DNA of 64,000 bases from positions 1-64,000 of the forward strand of contig JAPPGZ010000081.1 in NCBI GenBank assembly GCA_028874905.1. Direction: 5' to 3'. Position 1 is the first letter of the stretch; each line of letters begins with the position of its first letter. The notes beneath the pieces are model-generated. The model was not told the DNA's origin. It did no database searches and saw nothing but the letters and a program-made list of their open reading frames with translations. Source of the stretch: Gemmatimonadota bacterium (lineage in GTDB: Bacteria; Gemmatimonadota; Gemmatimonadetes; Longimicrobiales; Gaopeijiaceae). Shown here in pieces: positions 8,820-17,735 of this stretch. A program made the position numbers and the translations under genes.

Positions 8820-10928
8820 CTATGAGGCCGCGGGCGGCTCGTCCACGGAATCCGCGGGCGGAGCACCGAAATCACCCAGCTCCTCCGCAAAACGCTCCCG
8901 AAACCGGGTCTCGTCAAGCACTTCCACACCCAAAGCCTGGGCCTTGGCCAACTTCGACCCGGCGTTGGCGCCGGCGAGCAGGAAATCCGTCCGTTTGCTG
9001 ACCGCGCCCGTTACCCTCGCACCCGACTCCTGCAGCAGCTTCTTGAGCGCGCCGCGCGATGACATCTCGAGCGTTCCCGTCAACACGAACGTCTTCCCCG
9101 CCCAGCTGGCACCCGCGTCCTGCGGCTCCTCGGGCAGAATGAAGTCAAAGCCCCTGGCAAGCAGGTTGTCCAGGGCGACCGCCACCCTCGCGTCATCCAG
9201 GAATCCCCGAATCGCGGCGGACATCTTGGGGCCCACGCCGTGCACTTCCTCCAGATCTTCCGGAGACGCCTCGCGAATCGTGTCGATCGCCCGGAAGTGA
9301 GCGGCCAGGTCACCGGCCACGGCAAATCCCACCTCGGGGATTCCAAGGCCGACCAGAAACCGCGCGAGTTCCACCCGCCGCCGCCGCCGGATCGCGTTCA
9401 CCAGGTTGCGCGCCGAGAGCTCCGCGAAGCCCCCCAGCGGCACGAGGTCACCCTCCTCCATGTCGAAGAGGTCGGCGAGTTCGCGCACGAGCCCCCGATC
9501 GACGAGCAGCGCGGCCGTTTCGCCGCCCAGGCCCTCGATATCCAGCGCACTCCGTCCCGCGAAGTGCGTGATCCGGCCCTTGAGCTGCGCGCGGCAGGCG
9601 AAATGGTTCGGACAGATCGTAAACGGCCCCTTCTCCACCGGTGCGGTTCCGCAGGACGGACAGGCATCGGGCATGACGAAGCGCGCGCCGCGATCACGCT
9701 CTTCCTCATGGACGCGCTCGACAACCTGGGGGATGACGTCGCCAGCGCGCTGGATCCGTACCAGGTCGCCCTCGCGGACATCCTTGCGCTCCAACTCCTC
9801 GCGGTTGTGCAGCGAGGCCCGGGACACCGTCACGCCGCCCACCTCCACGGGTCGCAGCAGCGCCACCGGAGTGAGCACCCCGGTGCGGCCCACCGACACG
9901 AAGATCCGGTCGATCCGGGTGACTTCCTTGCGCGGTTCGAACTTGTACGCGATCGCCCACCGGGGATGATGCGCCGTGCTCCCCAGCGTCGCGCGCGGCC
10001 CCAGCGGGTCAAGCTTCACCACGATACCGTCGATCTCGTAGTCCAGAGCGTCACGATCCGACTCGAAGCGCCCGTGATACCCGGCGATCTCATCTACCGA
10101 ATCGACCACTTCGATCCGCTCCGGAGTGCGGAACCCCCACGCCCTCAGCGCGCGCAGCCCCTCCGAGTCGGTTTCCACGGAAACGCCGTCAACGGCCATG
10201 ACATCGAAGGCGAGCACGGTGAGCGGGCGCTGGGCCGTGATCCTCGAGTCGAGCTGCCGGAGAGCTCCCGAGGTAGCGTTGCGCGGGTTCTGGTAGGGGG
10301 GATCCCCCGCTTCGATGCGCCGCTGGTTGAGCGACTCGAAGTCCGGCAGGTACATGAGCGCTTCCCCGCGCACGGACAGGAACCGGGGCACCGCGAACGC
10401 ACCGTCGTCGAGACGCAGGGGAACCGTGGCGATGGTGCGGACGTTCTCGGTCACGCCTTCCCCGACACGGCCGTTGCCCCTTGTGACGGCGCGCTCCAGT
10501 ACGCCGTCCACGTATACCAGCTCGACCGACGCGCCGTCCAGCTTCGGCTCGAGGACGTACCGTACTGCCTCGTCGCCGATCGCGTTGCGAAGCCGCTCGT
10601 CGAACCGGCGCACCGAGTCGATGTCGTGGGCCGAGTCCAGCGACAGCATCGGGACGGCGTGCTCGACATTGGGAAGGCTGTCAACCGGATCCGCGCCCAC
10701 CCGCTGCGTCGGGGAATCGGCGGCCATCAGCGACGGGTGGGCGGCCTCGAGCGCAAGCAGCCTGTGGAAGAGCGCATCGTACGCAGAGTCGGAGATCTCG
10801 GGCGCGCTCTCCGCATGGTACAGTCGGTTGTGGCGTTCGATCTCCGGACGGAGCCGTGCGATCTCCCGGCGCGCCTCCTCCTCGGTGGGGGCCTTGGGGC
10901 CCGGAAGATCGTGGTCGATGCGGGTCAT
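8820..10928 (-). CDS. ligA: NAD+-dependent DNA ligase LigA
   Basis: This is the replicative DNA ligase, about 702 aa, which seals nicks using NAD+. The N-terminal Ia domain is followed by the adenylation domain with the catalytic lysine in EPKLDGAS. It also has an OB fold, a four-Cys zinc finger (CPSCGTAPVEKGPFTICPNH then ACR), HhH repeats (VHGVGPKMSAAI) and a C-terminal BRCT domain beginning at WAGKTFVLTGTLE. The start at 10928 (MTRIDHD) fits the family; an in-frame ATG at 11000 adds an unrelated extension. It heads a minus-strand operon with the PolX-like gene. Confidence 0.97.
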   Translation of the reverse strand: MTRIDHDLPGPKAPTEEEARREIARLRPEIERHNRLYHAESAPEISDSAYDALFHRLLALEAAHPSLMAADSPTQRVGADPVDSLPNVEHAVPMLSLDSAHDIDSVRRFDERLRNAIGDEAVRYVLEPKLDGASVELVYVDGVLERAVTRGNGRVGEGVTENVRTIATVPLRLDDGAFAVPRFLSVRGEALMYLPDFESLNQRRIEAGDPPYQNPRNATSGALRQLDSRITAQRPLTVLAFDVMAVDGVSVETDSEGLRALRAWGFRTPERIEVVDSVDEIAGYHGRFESDRDALDYEIDGIVVKLDPLGPRATLGSTAHHPRWAIAYKFEPRKEVTRIDRIFVSVGRTGVLTPVALLRPVEVGGVTVSRASLHNREELERKDVREGDLVRIQRAGDVIPQVVERVHEEERDRGARFVMPDACPSCGTAPVEKGPFTICPNHFACRAQLKGRITHFAGRSALDIEGLGGETAALLVDRGLVRELADLFDMEEGDLVPLGGFAELSARNLVNAIRRRRRVELARFLVGLGIPEVGFAVAGDLAAHFRAIDTIREASPEDLEEVHGVGPKMSAAIRGFLDDARVAVALDNLLARGFDFILPEEPQDAGASWAGKTFVLTGTLEMSSRGALKKLLQESGARVTGAVSKRTDFLLAGANAGSKLAKAQALGVEVLDETRFRERFAEELGDFGAPPADSVDEPPAAS

Positions 10929-11037
10929 CACACTGAAACGGTAAATCCGGCCAAGGGCTTCGGGGAAGGGCGTACCCGCCGCAAGCCATACACTGTACAT
11001 TGCAGATCGTCACTGTTCACCCACAGGAGGTTCCCGG

Positions 11038-12663
11038 ATGCAGCTCTCACGTGGCCAGTTCCGTCCTGCCGCCCTCTCGCTTGCCGCGGCGGTCGCCATC
11101 CCCACCCTGCTTTCCGCGCAGATGGAGCCCACCACTCCCCGCAGCGCCGCCGAGGGGGACGGTCCCCACGAGCGGCTGATCCTCCGCGGCGCCACCATCA
11201 TCGACGGCACCGGCGCCCCGCCCATGGGACCCGTGGATATCGTGATCGAAGGCGACAGGATATCCGAAATCCAGACGGTTGGATATCCCGGAGTCCCCAT
11301 CAACGAGGAACGCCGCCCCTCCGGCGCCACGAAGGAGATCGACATGACCGGCATGTTCATCATGCCCGGCTTCGTGGACATGCACGCGCACACCGGCGGT
11401 CCGGGCAAGGCGGCCCAGCCCGAGTACACCTACAAGCTCTGGATGGGACACGGCATCACGACCTCACGCGGCGTCGGCCACGGACCCATGATGTGGGCGC
11501 TGCAGGAGAAGGCGCTGGCCGAACGCAACGAGATCGTCGCCCCGCGCATGTTCACCTACGCGCGCCCGGGCGAGGCCTGGGACCGCGGCCCCGTCGACTC
11601 TCCCGAGAAGGCGCGCGAGTGGGTGCGTTGGGCCGCCGAGGTCGATGTGGAAGGCGCGAAGATCGACGGCCTCAAGCTCGGCGCGATGGACCCCGACATC
11701 ATGGCCGCGGTGATCGACGAGGCGAAGAAGTTCGGGCTCGGCAGCGTCGCCCACCTCGGCCAGATGGGCGTGGTGCGCATGACCGCCCTCGACGCTGCCG
11801 AAGTCGGGCTCGACATGATGACCCACTACTACGGCCTCATGGAGTCGATGCTGACCGACTACAGCGTCCAGGACTGGCCGCTCGACTACAACTACCAGGA
11901 CGAGCAGCACCGCTTCGGCAACGTGGGACGCCTCTGGAACCAGGCCGCCGAGCCGGGATCCGAGCAGTGGAACGACCTCATCGACCGGTTCCTCGAGCTC
12001 GACTTCGGCCTCGACCCCACGATGACGATCTACGAGGCCAGCCGCGACGTGATGCGCTCCCGCGAGGCCGACTTCCACGACGAGTACACGCTGCCCAGCC
12101 AGTGGGACTTCTACCAGCCGTCGCGCATTGCCCACGGGTCCTACTGGTTCTACTGGACGAGCGAGGACGAGTACCACTGGAAGCGCTTCTTCCAGAAGTG
12201 GATGCACTTCCTCAACGACTACAAGAACGCGGGCGGGCGCGTAACCACCGGTTCCGACTCCGGCTTCATCTACAAGCTCTACGGCTTCGACTACATCCGT
12301 GAGCTCGAACTGCTGCGCGAGGCGGGCTTCCATCCTGTCGAGGTGATCCGCTCCGCAACCCTGTTCGGCGCCGAGGAGCTCCACGACCCCAAGGGCACCA
12401 CCATCGACTTCGGCATTCTGCGACCTGGCCTCAAGGCCGACATGGTCGTCGTGGACGAGAACCCGCTCCAGAATCTCAAGGTGCTATACGGCAACGGCGC
12501 CGTGAAGCTCAACGACGAGACCGGCGAGGTGGAGCGCGTGGGCGGCATCAAGTACACGATCAAGGACGGAATCGTCTACGACGCGCAACAGCTGCTGGCC
12601 GACGTGCGCGAAATGGTCCGCAAGGCCAAGGAGGAGCGGGCGGTCTCCGACGGGGATAGCTGA
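11038..12663 (+). CDS. Exported amidohydrolase family protein
   Basis: This 541-aa protein has an N-terminal signal peptide (hydrophobic to about residue 26, ending LLSAQ) and an amidohydrolase TIM barrel. Metal-site motifs are visible: GFVDMHAHTGG (H-x-H), GLKLG, VAHLG, MTHYYG and TTGSDSG. A RILILRG-like start and a late GLKADMVVVDENPL segment are the beta-sandwich halves typical of imidazolonepropionase and dipeptidase-like members. A strong AGGAGG site precedes the ATG at 11038. Its stop overlaps the start of the DNA methyltransferase by one base. Substrate unknown; a periplasmic cyclic-amide or dipeptide hydrolase is plausible. Confidence 0.88.
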   Translation: MQLSRGQFRPAALSLAAAVAIPTLLSAQMEPTTPRSAAEGDGPHERLILRGATIIDGTGAPPMGPVDIVIEGDRISEIQTVGYPGVPINEERRPSGATKEIDMTGMFIMPGFVDMHAHTGGPGKAAQPEYTYKLWMGHGITTSRGVGHGPMMWALQEKALAERNEIVAPRMFTYARPGEAWDRGPVDSPEKAREWVRWAAEVDVEGAKIDGLKLGAMDPDIMAAVIDEAKKFGLGSVAHLGQMGVVRMTALDAAEVGLDMMTHYYGLMESMLTDYSVQDWPLDYNYQDEQHRFGNVGRLWNQAAEPGSEQWNDLIDRFLELDFGLDPTMTIYEASRDVMRSREADFHDEYTLPSQWDFYQPSRIAHGSYWFYWTSEDEYHWKRFFQKWMHFLNDYKNAGGRVTTGSDSGFIYKLYGFDYIRELELLREAGFHPVEVIRSATLFGAEELHDPKGTTIDFGILRPGLKADMVVVDENPLQNLKVLYGNGAVKLNDETGEVERVGGIKYTIKDGIVYDAQQLLADVREMVRKAKEERAVSDGDS

Positions 12664-13553
12664 TGAAGAGCGACCAGGGTGGTCCGTCGGGGCGGATCAT
12701 CCTGGCCGACAACCTCCCCGTGCTGCGGGGGATGGAGGGGGGAAGCGTCCAGCTCGTCTACGTCGATCCGCCCTTCAATACCGGGCGGGCGCAGGCGCGA
12801 ACGCGCATCCGGGTCGAGCGCGACGAGGAGGGAGACCGCACCGGCTTCCAGGGCGCCCGCTACCGCACCACGATCCTGGGCCGCAGCAGCTACGACGACC
12901 ACCACCCCGACTACCTCGCCTTTCTCGAACCGCGGCTTAGCGAGGCGCACAGGGTGCTCGCGTCCACGGGGTCGCTCTTCCTCCACATCGACTGCCGCGA
13001 AGCGCACTACTGCAAGATCCTCCTGGACGAGATCTTCGGCCGCGCGTCGTTCATGAACGAGATCATCTGGGCGTACGACTACGGCGCGCGTTCGAAGCGG
13101 AAGTGGCCGGCCAAGCACGACACGATCTTCTGGTACGCGAAGGACCCGGGCGCGTACACCTTCAACTTCGACGAGATGGACCGGATTCCGTACATGGCCC
13201 CGGGCCTGGTCGGCCGCGAGAAGGCCGCCCGCGGCAAGACGCCCACCGACGTGTGGTGGCACACGATCGTGAGTCCGACCGGCGGCGAGAAGACTGGGTA
13301 TCCCACGCAGAAGCCCCTGGGGGTGCTGGAACGCATCGTGAAGGTGCACTCGAATGCGGGCGACACGGTGCTGGACTTCTTTGCGGGCAGCGGGACGACG
13401 GGTGAGGCCGCGGCCCGTCACGGCAGGAACTACATTCTGGTCGATTCGAACCCGGAGGCGGCGAGGGTGATGGCCGGGCGGTTGGGCAAGTTCGGGGTCG
13501 AGTGTGTGGGGTTCGAAGGCGCAGCCGTAGGGGGCGTTCGCCTCAATCCGTAG
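12663..13553 (+). CDS. Orphan beta-class DNA methyltransferase (N6-adenine or N4-cytosine)
   Basis: This 296-aa protein has motif order DPPF (YVDPPFNTG, about residues 34-42) before the AdoMet motif DFFAGSGTTGEAA (near 238-250). That order defines beta-class amino-methyltransferases. Intermediate segments such as LDEIFGRASFMNEIIW and YPTQKPLGVLERIV are typical of DNA methylases of the Mod/site-specific type. No endonuclease gene is adjacent, so it looks solitary. The ATG overlaps the preceding amidohydrolase stop (TGATG), implying translational coupling to an apparently unrelated exported enzyme. The recognition sequence cannot be inferred. Confidence 0.9.
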   Translation: MKSDQGGPSGRIILADNLPVLRGMEGGSVQLVYVDPPFNTGRAQARTRIRVERDEEGDRTGFQGARYRTTILGRSSYDDHHPDYLAFLEPRLSEAHRVLASTGSLFLHIDCREAHYCKILLDEIFGRASFMNEIIWAYDYGARSKRKWPAKHDTIFWYAKDPGAYTFNFDEMDRIPYMAPGLVGREKAARGKTPTDVWWHTIVSPTGGEKTGYPTQKPLGVLERIVKVHSNAGDTVLDFFAGSGTTGEAAARHGRNYILVDSNPEAARVMAGRLGKFGVECVGFEGAAVGGVRLNP

Positions 13554-13571
13554 GCCTGAGCAGCCCGGTGC

Positions 13572-13904
13572 TCACGCGGGATTGTCCACGGGCTCCAACT
13601 TCACTGCCGTGCCGTAGCACATCATTTCGGCGGCACCCCGGCTCACCTCGGCGGACTGAAAGCGGATAGCCAGAATCGCGTTCGCGCCCAGCGCCTCGGC
13701 TTCGGCGATCATCCGGTCCACCGCCTGCTCCCGCACCTCGGCCAGCAGCTTGGTGTATTCGTACACCTCGCCACCCGCCAGATTCCGCAGGCTGGCGATG
13801 AGGTCACGACCGATGTGGCGCACGCGCACGGAACTGCCCCTCACCATGCCCAGGGCGCGCACTACACGATGCCCGGCCACCGCCTCCGTCGTTGCCAATA
13901 TCAT
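13572..13904 (-). CDS. YbjQ/UPF0145 family protein
   Basis: This 110-aa protein starts MILATTEAVAGHRV, the conserved opening of the UPF0145/YbjQ family, and has the core GGEVYEYTKLLAEVREQA followed by A-EALGANAILAIRF. YbjQ proteins form a small homo-oligomeric fold of unsettled function (heavy-metal binding has been suggested). Its ATG overlaps the anti-sigma stop by ATGA (13901-13904), so it is the third gene of the sigma/anti-sigma operon. It is convergent with the methyltransferase. Confidence 0.85.
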   Translation of the reverse strand: MILATTEAVAGHRVVRALGMVRGSSVRVRHIGRDLIASLRNLAGGEVYEYTKLLAEVREQAVDRMIAEAEALGANAILAIRFQSAEVSRGAAEMMCYGTAVKLEPVDNPA

Positions 13905-14335
13905 CGGTGTACGTGACGGTACGGGTCCGTTCCGAATTCCCTGTAGCGGTCCCAGATCACGTTGGCGAGCAGTACCAGTATCCCGATGACGATGGCCCCG
14001 GTCGCGAGCTTGACAACTATCGCCGACGGCGACCTGACGAAGGTCCAGACACCGTAGCCGAGCCAGGCGACGAATCCGGCGAGCGCGAGCACCCATCCCA
14101 CCGGCTGTGTGATCCGGTTTCTGATCCGGTCCCACACCGAGTCGTCGACGGTGGCGGCGAAAGACAGGTCCTGCAGGTCCTGTTTCATGGAGCGGAAGAT
14201 CGCAAACTCGCGTTGCAGCTCGCTCGACCCCGCCAGCCGTCCCTCGATACGCGCCCTCTCCTCGGGTGTGACCTCGCCATCGAGGAAGCGCATGAGCTCC
14301 TCATGGCTCACGTCGTTGGGCAGGTTTGCGTTCAT
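13901..14335 (-). CDS. Putative membrane-anchored anti-sigma factor
   Basis: This protein of about 144 aa has an N-terminal helical domain beginning HEELMRFLDGEVTPEERAR, which resembles the anti-sigma zinc-finger fold, then two hydrophobic segments (about 87-105 and 112-133). The usual C-x-x-C zinc ligands are absent (GSSELQREF in that place), so it would be a zinc-free version. It lies 52 bases downstream of an ECF sigma gene on the same strand, the standard partner arrangement. A longer start at 14362 is possible. The anti-sigma function is inferred from position and the N-terminal pattern. Confidence 0.72.
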   Translation of the reverse strand: MNANLPNDVSHEELMRFLDGEVTPEERARIEGRLAGSSELQREFAIFRSMKQDLQDLSFAATVDDSVWDRIRNRITQPVGWVLALAGFVAWLGYGVWTFVRSPSAIVVKLATGAIVIGILVLLANVIWDRYREFGTDPYRHVHR

Positions 14336-14387
14336 AGGCTCGTCCGCCTCCGGAGCGACCACGTCCTCCGGTGCTCCATGGTCATGT

Positions 14388-15014
14388 TCACGGGTAGTCC
14401 GCCTGTGACTCCCGCAGCACCCCCGCCAGCGCCCGCCGCGCGTGGAAGAGCCGGCTGGCCACCGTTCCTTCCGGAATGTTCAATATCCCGGCGATCTCAC
14501 CGTAGCGAAACCCTTCAATTTCCTTCAATACGATTATCTCGCGGTGATCTTCACTCAGCTGCTCGAGTCCAGACCAGAGCAACTCCTTCGCAGCCTTCTT
14601 CTGACGCATGCGTTCGGGCCCCGACTCGGGGTCGGCCGGCTTCATCTCCAGCCTCTCGTCGAGTGCCTCCAGCTGGAATCGGACCTTGCGGCTTCGAAGT
14701 GCGTCCCTGCATTGATTCCTCAGAATCTGAAAGAACCACGGCGCGAACGGTCTCTTCAGGTCGAAGCGGGGGAGCGACTTCCACGCCTTCACGAACGCGT
14801 CCTGCAGCGCGTCCCGCGCATCGTCCGGATTTCCCATCATCCCCAGAGCCACCCGCATTCCGGGCCGTTCGTACGCCCTGACGATCGGTTCGAAGAATCG
14901 AGCGTTGCCTGCCTGACACTTTCGCAGAAGTTCCCGTTCCAGGTCAGGGAGCAAGCTTCCTCCATGTCGGATTCCAGTGCACGTAAGCACATACGGTGAT
15001 CTGGATCGTAACAT
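14388..15014 (-). CDS. ECF-family RNA polymerase sigma factor
   Basis: The protein has sigma region 2 (LLRKCQAGNARFFEPIV through DDARDALQDAFVKAWKSL and WFFQILRNQCRDALR) and region 4 (LSEDHREIIVLKEIEGFRY, then the DNA-binding helices GEIAGILNIPEGTVASRL). This is the compact two-domain architecture of extracytoplasmic-function sigma factors. The exact start is uncertain: an ATG at 15014 is used here, but region 2 begins about 25 codons further in and a later start near a GGAGGA site (about 14953) is possible. It is followed by the anti-sigma and YbjQ genes. Confidence 0.88.
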   Translation of the reverse strand: MLRSRSPYVLTCTGIRHGGSLLPDLERELLRKCQAGNARFFEPIVRAYERPGMRVALGMMGNPDDARDALQDAFVKAWKSLPRFDLKRPFAPWFFQILRNQCRDALRSRKVRFQLEALDERLEMKPADPESGPERMRQKKAAKELLWSGLEQLSEDHREIIVLKEIEGFRYGEIAGILNIPEGTVASRLFHARRALAGVLRESQADYP

Positions 15015-15121
15015 TCTAATCGTGAAGGCGGCGAGGTGCCCGGGGGACTGGCAGGCGTCGGCCCGGTCGCTCAGATTGGGCCGTGTCCCGAATTCCAACC
15101 TGCACACACGGATAGCCCTCG

Positions 15122-16750
15122 ATGGATCCTGAATGTACCCGGCGCCCTCGCGCCATCGTCACGACCACACTGATCGCATCCCTCTTCGCCATGGCACAGA
15201 CGCATGGCGAGGCACAGGAAGTGGAGTACCCGGCCGGCTTCGACGAAGAGGCCAGGTACTACTCCGAGGCGCTCGGTCCCCTGACCCGACCGATCACGAC
15301 CAATTCGATGCGTGCGCAGCAGTTCTTCGACCAGGGCGTGCAGATGATGTACGCCTTTACGCCGCTGCGGGCCGCCCGGTCGTTCCGTCAGGCACAGCGG
15401 GAAGACCCCGACTGCGCGATGTGCTATTGGGGCGAGGCCTGGGCCTGGGGACCCTACCTGAACGGACCCATGGGTCCCGACGACGCACCGCGTGCATATG
15501 AGAATATCCGGAAGGCAAAGGATCTGGCGGAAGATCACGCCAACGATGTCGAGAGGGCCCTGATCGATGCCATGGCGATCCGGTACACGCAGGAGCACGA
15601 CAACGACGAGCGGAAGATGCTCGATTCGCTGTACTCGCGGGCGATGGCCGACGTCTACGAGCACTTCCCACACGATCTGGACGTGGGCACGCTCTACGGC
15701 GAATCGCTCATGCTGCTGGAACCGAGGCGCGGGCGCTGGGATATCGGGAAGCCGGCAGTGATGAAGATCCACAGGATCCTCGAGGCCGTTCTGGCCATGG
15801 ACATCGCACACCCGGGTGCGTGCCATCTCTACGTGCACGCGACGGAGCCCACGATCAAGCCCGAGAAGGCGGAGGCGTGCGCGGATTATCTCGGCGCGTC
15901 GATCCCCGGGGCCAGCCATATTCAGCACATGCCGTCCCACACCTACAACCGGGTCGGACGCTGGGGCGACGCGGTGCGCTCCAATCTCGCCGCCTGGCAC
16001 TCCGACCAGCGCGCCGAAGAGGATGTTGCGTGGGCCATATACCCGTCGCACAACCTGCACATGCTCCTCTTCGCCGCGTCCATGGACGGCCAGGGGGCGG
16101 TCGCCATGCAGGCTGCCCGGGACTACGGCAAGATCGTGCCGGGAGGCGCCTTCTACGAGGCCATGACGATGCTTCGCTTCGGCCGCTTCGACGAGATCCT
16201 GGAGCTGGACGATCCTCCCACCGGAGGGATACAGCGCGGCTTCTGGGACTTCGCGCGCGGCTACGCCTACCTGCGCAACGACGAGCCCGGCCGCGCGTCG
16301 GTCTACCTGGAAAGGGTGCGGCGGGCGGCGGAAAAGACCCCCGACGGTGAGCGCTTCAGGGGTCATTCGGCTGCGGACCTGCTGGGTGTGGTCTCGGGCA
16401 TTCTGGAAGGCGAGATCCTGCGCCATGAAGGAGAAACCGACCGGGCCATCGAGGTGCTGGAAGCCGCGATCGCACGCGAAGACGGACTCCGCTATGACGA
16501 GCCCGAGCCGCTGAACTTCTCCGCCCGCCACTGGCTCGGCGATCTGCTGCTGGAGCTGGAGCGGTATCCGGAAGCGGAACGTGTGTTCCGCGCCGCGCTG
16601 GAGGACCACCCCATGAACGGCTGGTCCCTTTTCGGACTGGAAGCGGCTCTTCGCGCTCAAGGGCTGGATTCAAAGGCGGCTGAAATACGCGAGCTGTTTC
16701 AGTCGGCCTGGGCGAGATCGGACACCTGGATCACCGGACCCATATTCTAG
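15122..16750 (+). CDS. Secreted tetratricopeptide-repeat protein
   Basis: This 542-aa protein has a signal peptide (hydrophobic to about residue 26, AQTHGEAQ) and multiple TPR-like helical pairs, for example FFDQGVQMMYAFTPLRAARS early and LGDLLLELERYPEAERVFR late. Conserved His-rich stretches sit mid-protein: HATEPTIKPEKAEAC and HIQHMPSHTYNRVGRW. These are characteristic of a family of large bacterial TPR proteins of unknown function. It probably acts as a periplasmic scaffold; metal binding by the histidines is speculation. It is divergent from the sigma operon. Confidence 0.8.
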   Translation: MDPECTRRPRAIVTTTLIASLFAMAQTHGEAQEVEYPAGFDEEARYYSEALGPLTRPITTNSMRAQQFFDQGVQMMYAFTPLRAARSFRQAQREDPDCAMCYWGEAWAWGPYLNGPMGPDDAPRAYENIRKAKDLAEDHANDVERALIDAMAIRYTQEHDNDERKMLDSLYSRAMADVYEHFPHDLDVGTLYGESLMLLEPRRGRWDIGKPAVMKIHRILEAVLAMDIAHPGACHLYVHATEPTIKPEKAEACADYLGASIPGASHIQHMPSHTYNRVGRWGDAVRSNLAAWHSDQRAEEDVAWAIYPSHNLHMLLFAASMDGQGAVAMQAARDYGKIVPGGAFYEAMTMLRFGRFDEILELDDPPTGGIQRGFWDFARGYAYLRNDEPGRASVYLERVRRAAEKTPDGERFRGHSAADLLGVVSGILEGEILRHEGETDRAIEVLEAAIAREDGLRYDEPEPLNFSARHWLGDLLLELERYPEAERVFRAALEDHPMNGWSLFGLEAALRAQGLDSKAAEIRELFQSAWARSDTWITGPIF

Positions 16751-16866
16751 GCTGCGCTCGTAACTAACGGTGCTACAACATCTTAAGCGAACTGGAGCAC
16801 CGTTCTGCCGCGTGGGGAATCTACTTGACTCGCGCCGTGCCCTCCGGTAGCTTTTGGTCCCCAATC

Positions 16867-16890
16867 AATAATCATTCTTATTACTGATAA
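16867..16890 (+). promoter_or_regulatory. AT-rich inverted repeat upstream of suf operon, candidate Fur-like site
   Basis: In an otherwise very GC-rich region this AT-rich stretch contains AATAA (16867-16871) and TTATT (16878-16882) as an inverted repeat separated by 6 bases. Aligning 16867-16885 to the 19-base Fur consensus gives about 12 matches by eye. It lies 13-36 bases upstream of the sufC ATG and just before its CGGAG ribosome site. Iron-dependent control of suf genes is well known; the regulator here (Fur, IscR or other) is inferred. Confidence 0.4.
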
Positions 16891-16902
16891 CGGAGTCCTT
16901 CG

Positions 16903-17676
16903 ATGGACAACGCGCCGATTCTCAACGTGGCGGCCCTGAGGGCCAAGGTCGCGGACGAGGATCTCGAGATTCTGAAGGGTGTGGACCTCACCATCAAGCC
17001 GGGAGAAATCCACGCAATCATGGGCCCGAACGGATCCGGCAAGAGCACGCTGGCCAAGGTGATCGCCGGTCATCCGGCCTATGAGCCCACCGGTGGATCG
17101 GTGTACTTCGGCGGCGAGGACCTGCTCGACATGGAACCGGATGAGCGCGCCCAGGCCGGCGTGTTCATGGCGTTCCAATACCCCGTCGAGATTCCCGGCG
17201 TGTCCATCGCCAACTTCCTGCGGACCGCCCTCCGGGCCCGGCTGGAGGAGGACGAAGAGCTGGATCTCTTCGACTTCCAGGAGTTGCTCATGGACCGGAT
17301 GGAGCTGCTGGAGATGGACCCCTCGTTCGCGCAGCGACCCGTGAACGACGGTTTCAGCGGGGGCGAGAAGAAGCGCAACGAGATTCTGCAGATGGCGGTC
17401 CTGAAGCCGTCTCTGGCGGTCATGGACGAGACGGACTCCGGCCTGGACATCGACGCGCTCAAGATCGTCGCCAACGGGGTCAACACCCTGAAACGGGAAA
17501 GCCCGGGCAAATCCGTGCTGCTGATTACGCATTACCAGCGCATCCTGAACCATATCAGCCCCGATGTGGTACACGTCATGGTGGACGGCAGGATCGTGGA
17601 ATCGGGCGGCCCGGAGGTCGCGCTGGAGTTGGAGGCCCGTGGCTACGAGGAATACAGGAAGGCCCACGCGGCCTGA
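16903..17676 (+). CDS. sufC: Fe-S cluster assembly ATPase SufC
   Basis: This 257-aa ABC-type ATPase of the SufBCD scaffold drives Fe-S cluster assembly. Walker A is GPNGSGKST (about 44-52). The signature region reads [12 protein letters not shown] and Walker [13 protein letters not shown], followed by the switch His in [10 protein letters not shown], all as in SufC. It is the first gene of a sufC-sufB-sufD-Rieske-sufS operon, 59 bases before sufB, with an AT-rich candidate regulatory site upstream. Cytoplasmic. Confidence 0.97.
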   Translation: MDNAPILNVAALRAKVADEDLEILKGVDLTIKPGEIHAIMGPNGSGKSTLAKVIAGHPAYEPTGGSVYFGGEDLLDMEPDERAQAGVFMAFQYPVEIPGVSIANFLRTALRARLEEDEELDLFDFQELLMDRMELLEMDPSFAQRPVNDGFSGGEKKRNEILQMAVLKPSLAVMDETDSGLDIDALKIVANGVNTLKRESPGKSVLLITHYQRILNHISPDVVHVMVDGRIVESGGPEVALELEARGYEEYRKAHAA

Positions 17677-17735
17677 TCGCGGCGCGTTCGGCAATTGCCG
17701 GACCCGGCGGTTCAAGGGGCACAAGGAGGAGTCAG

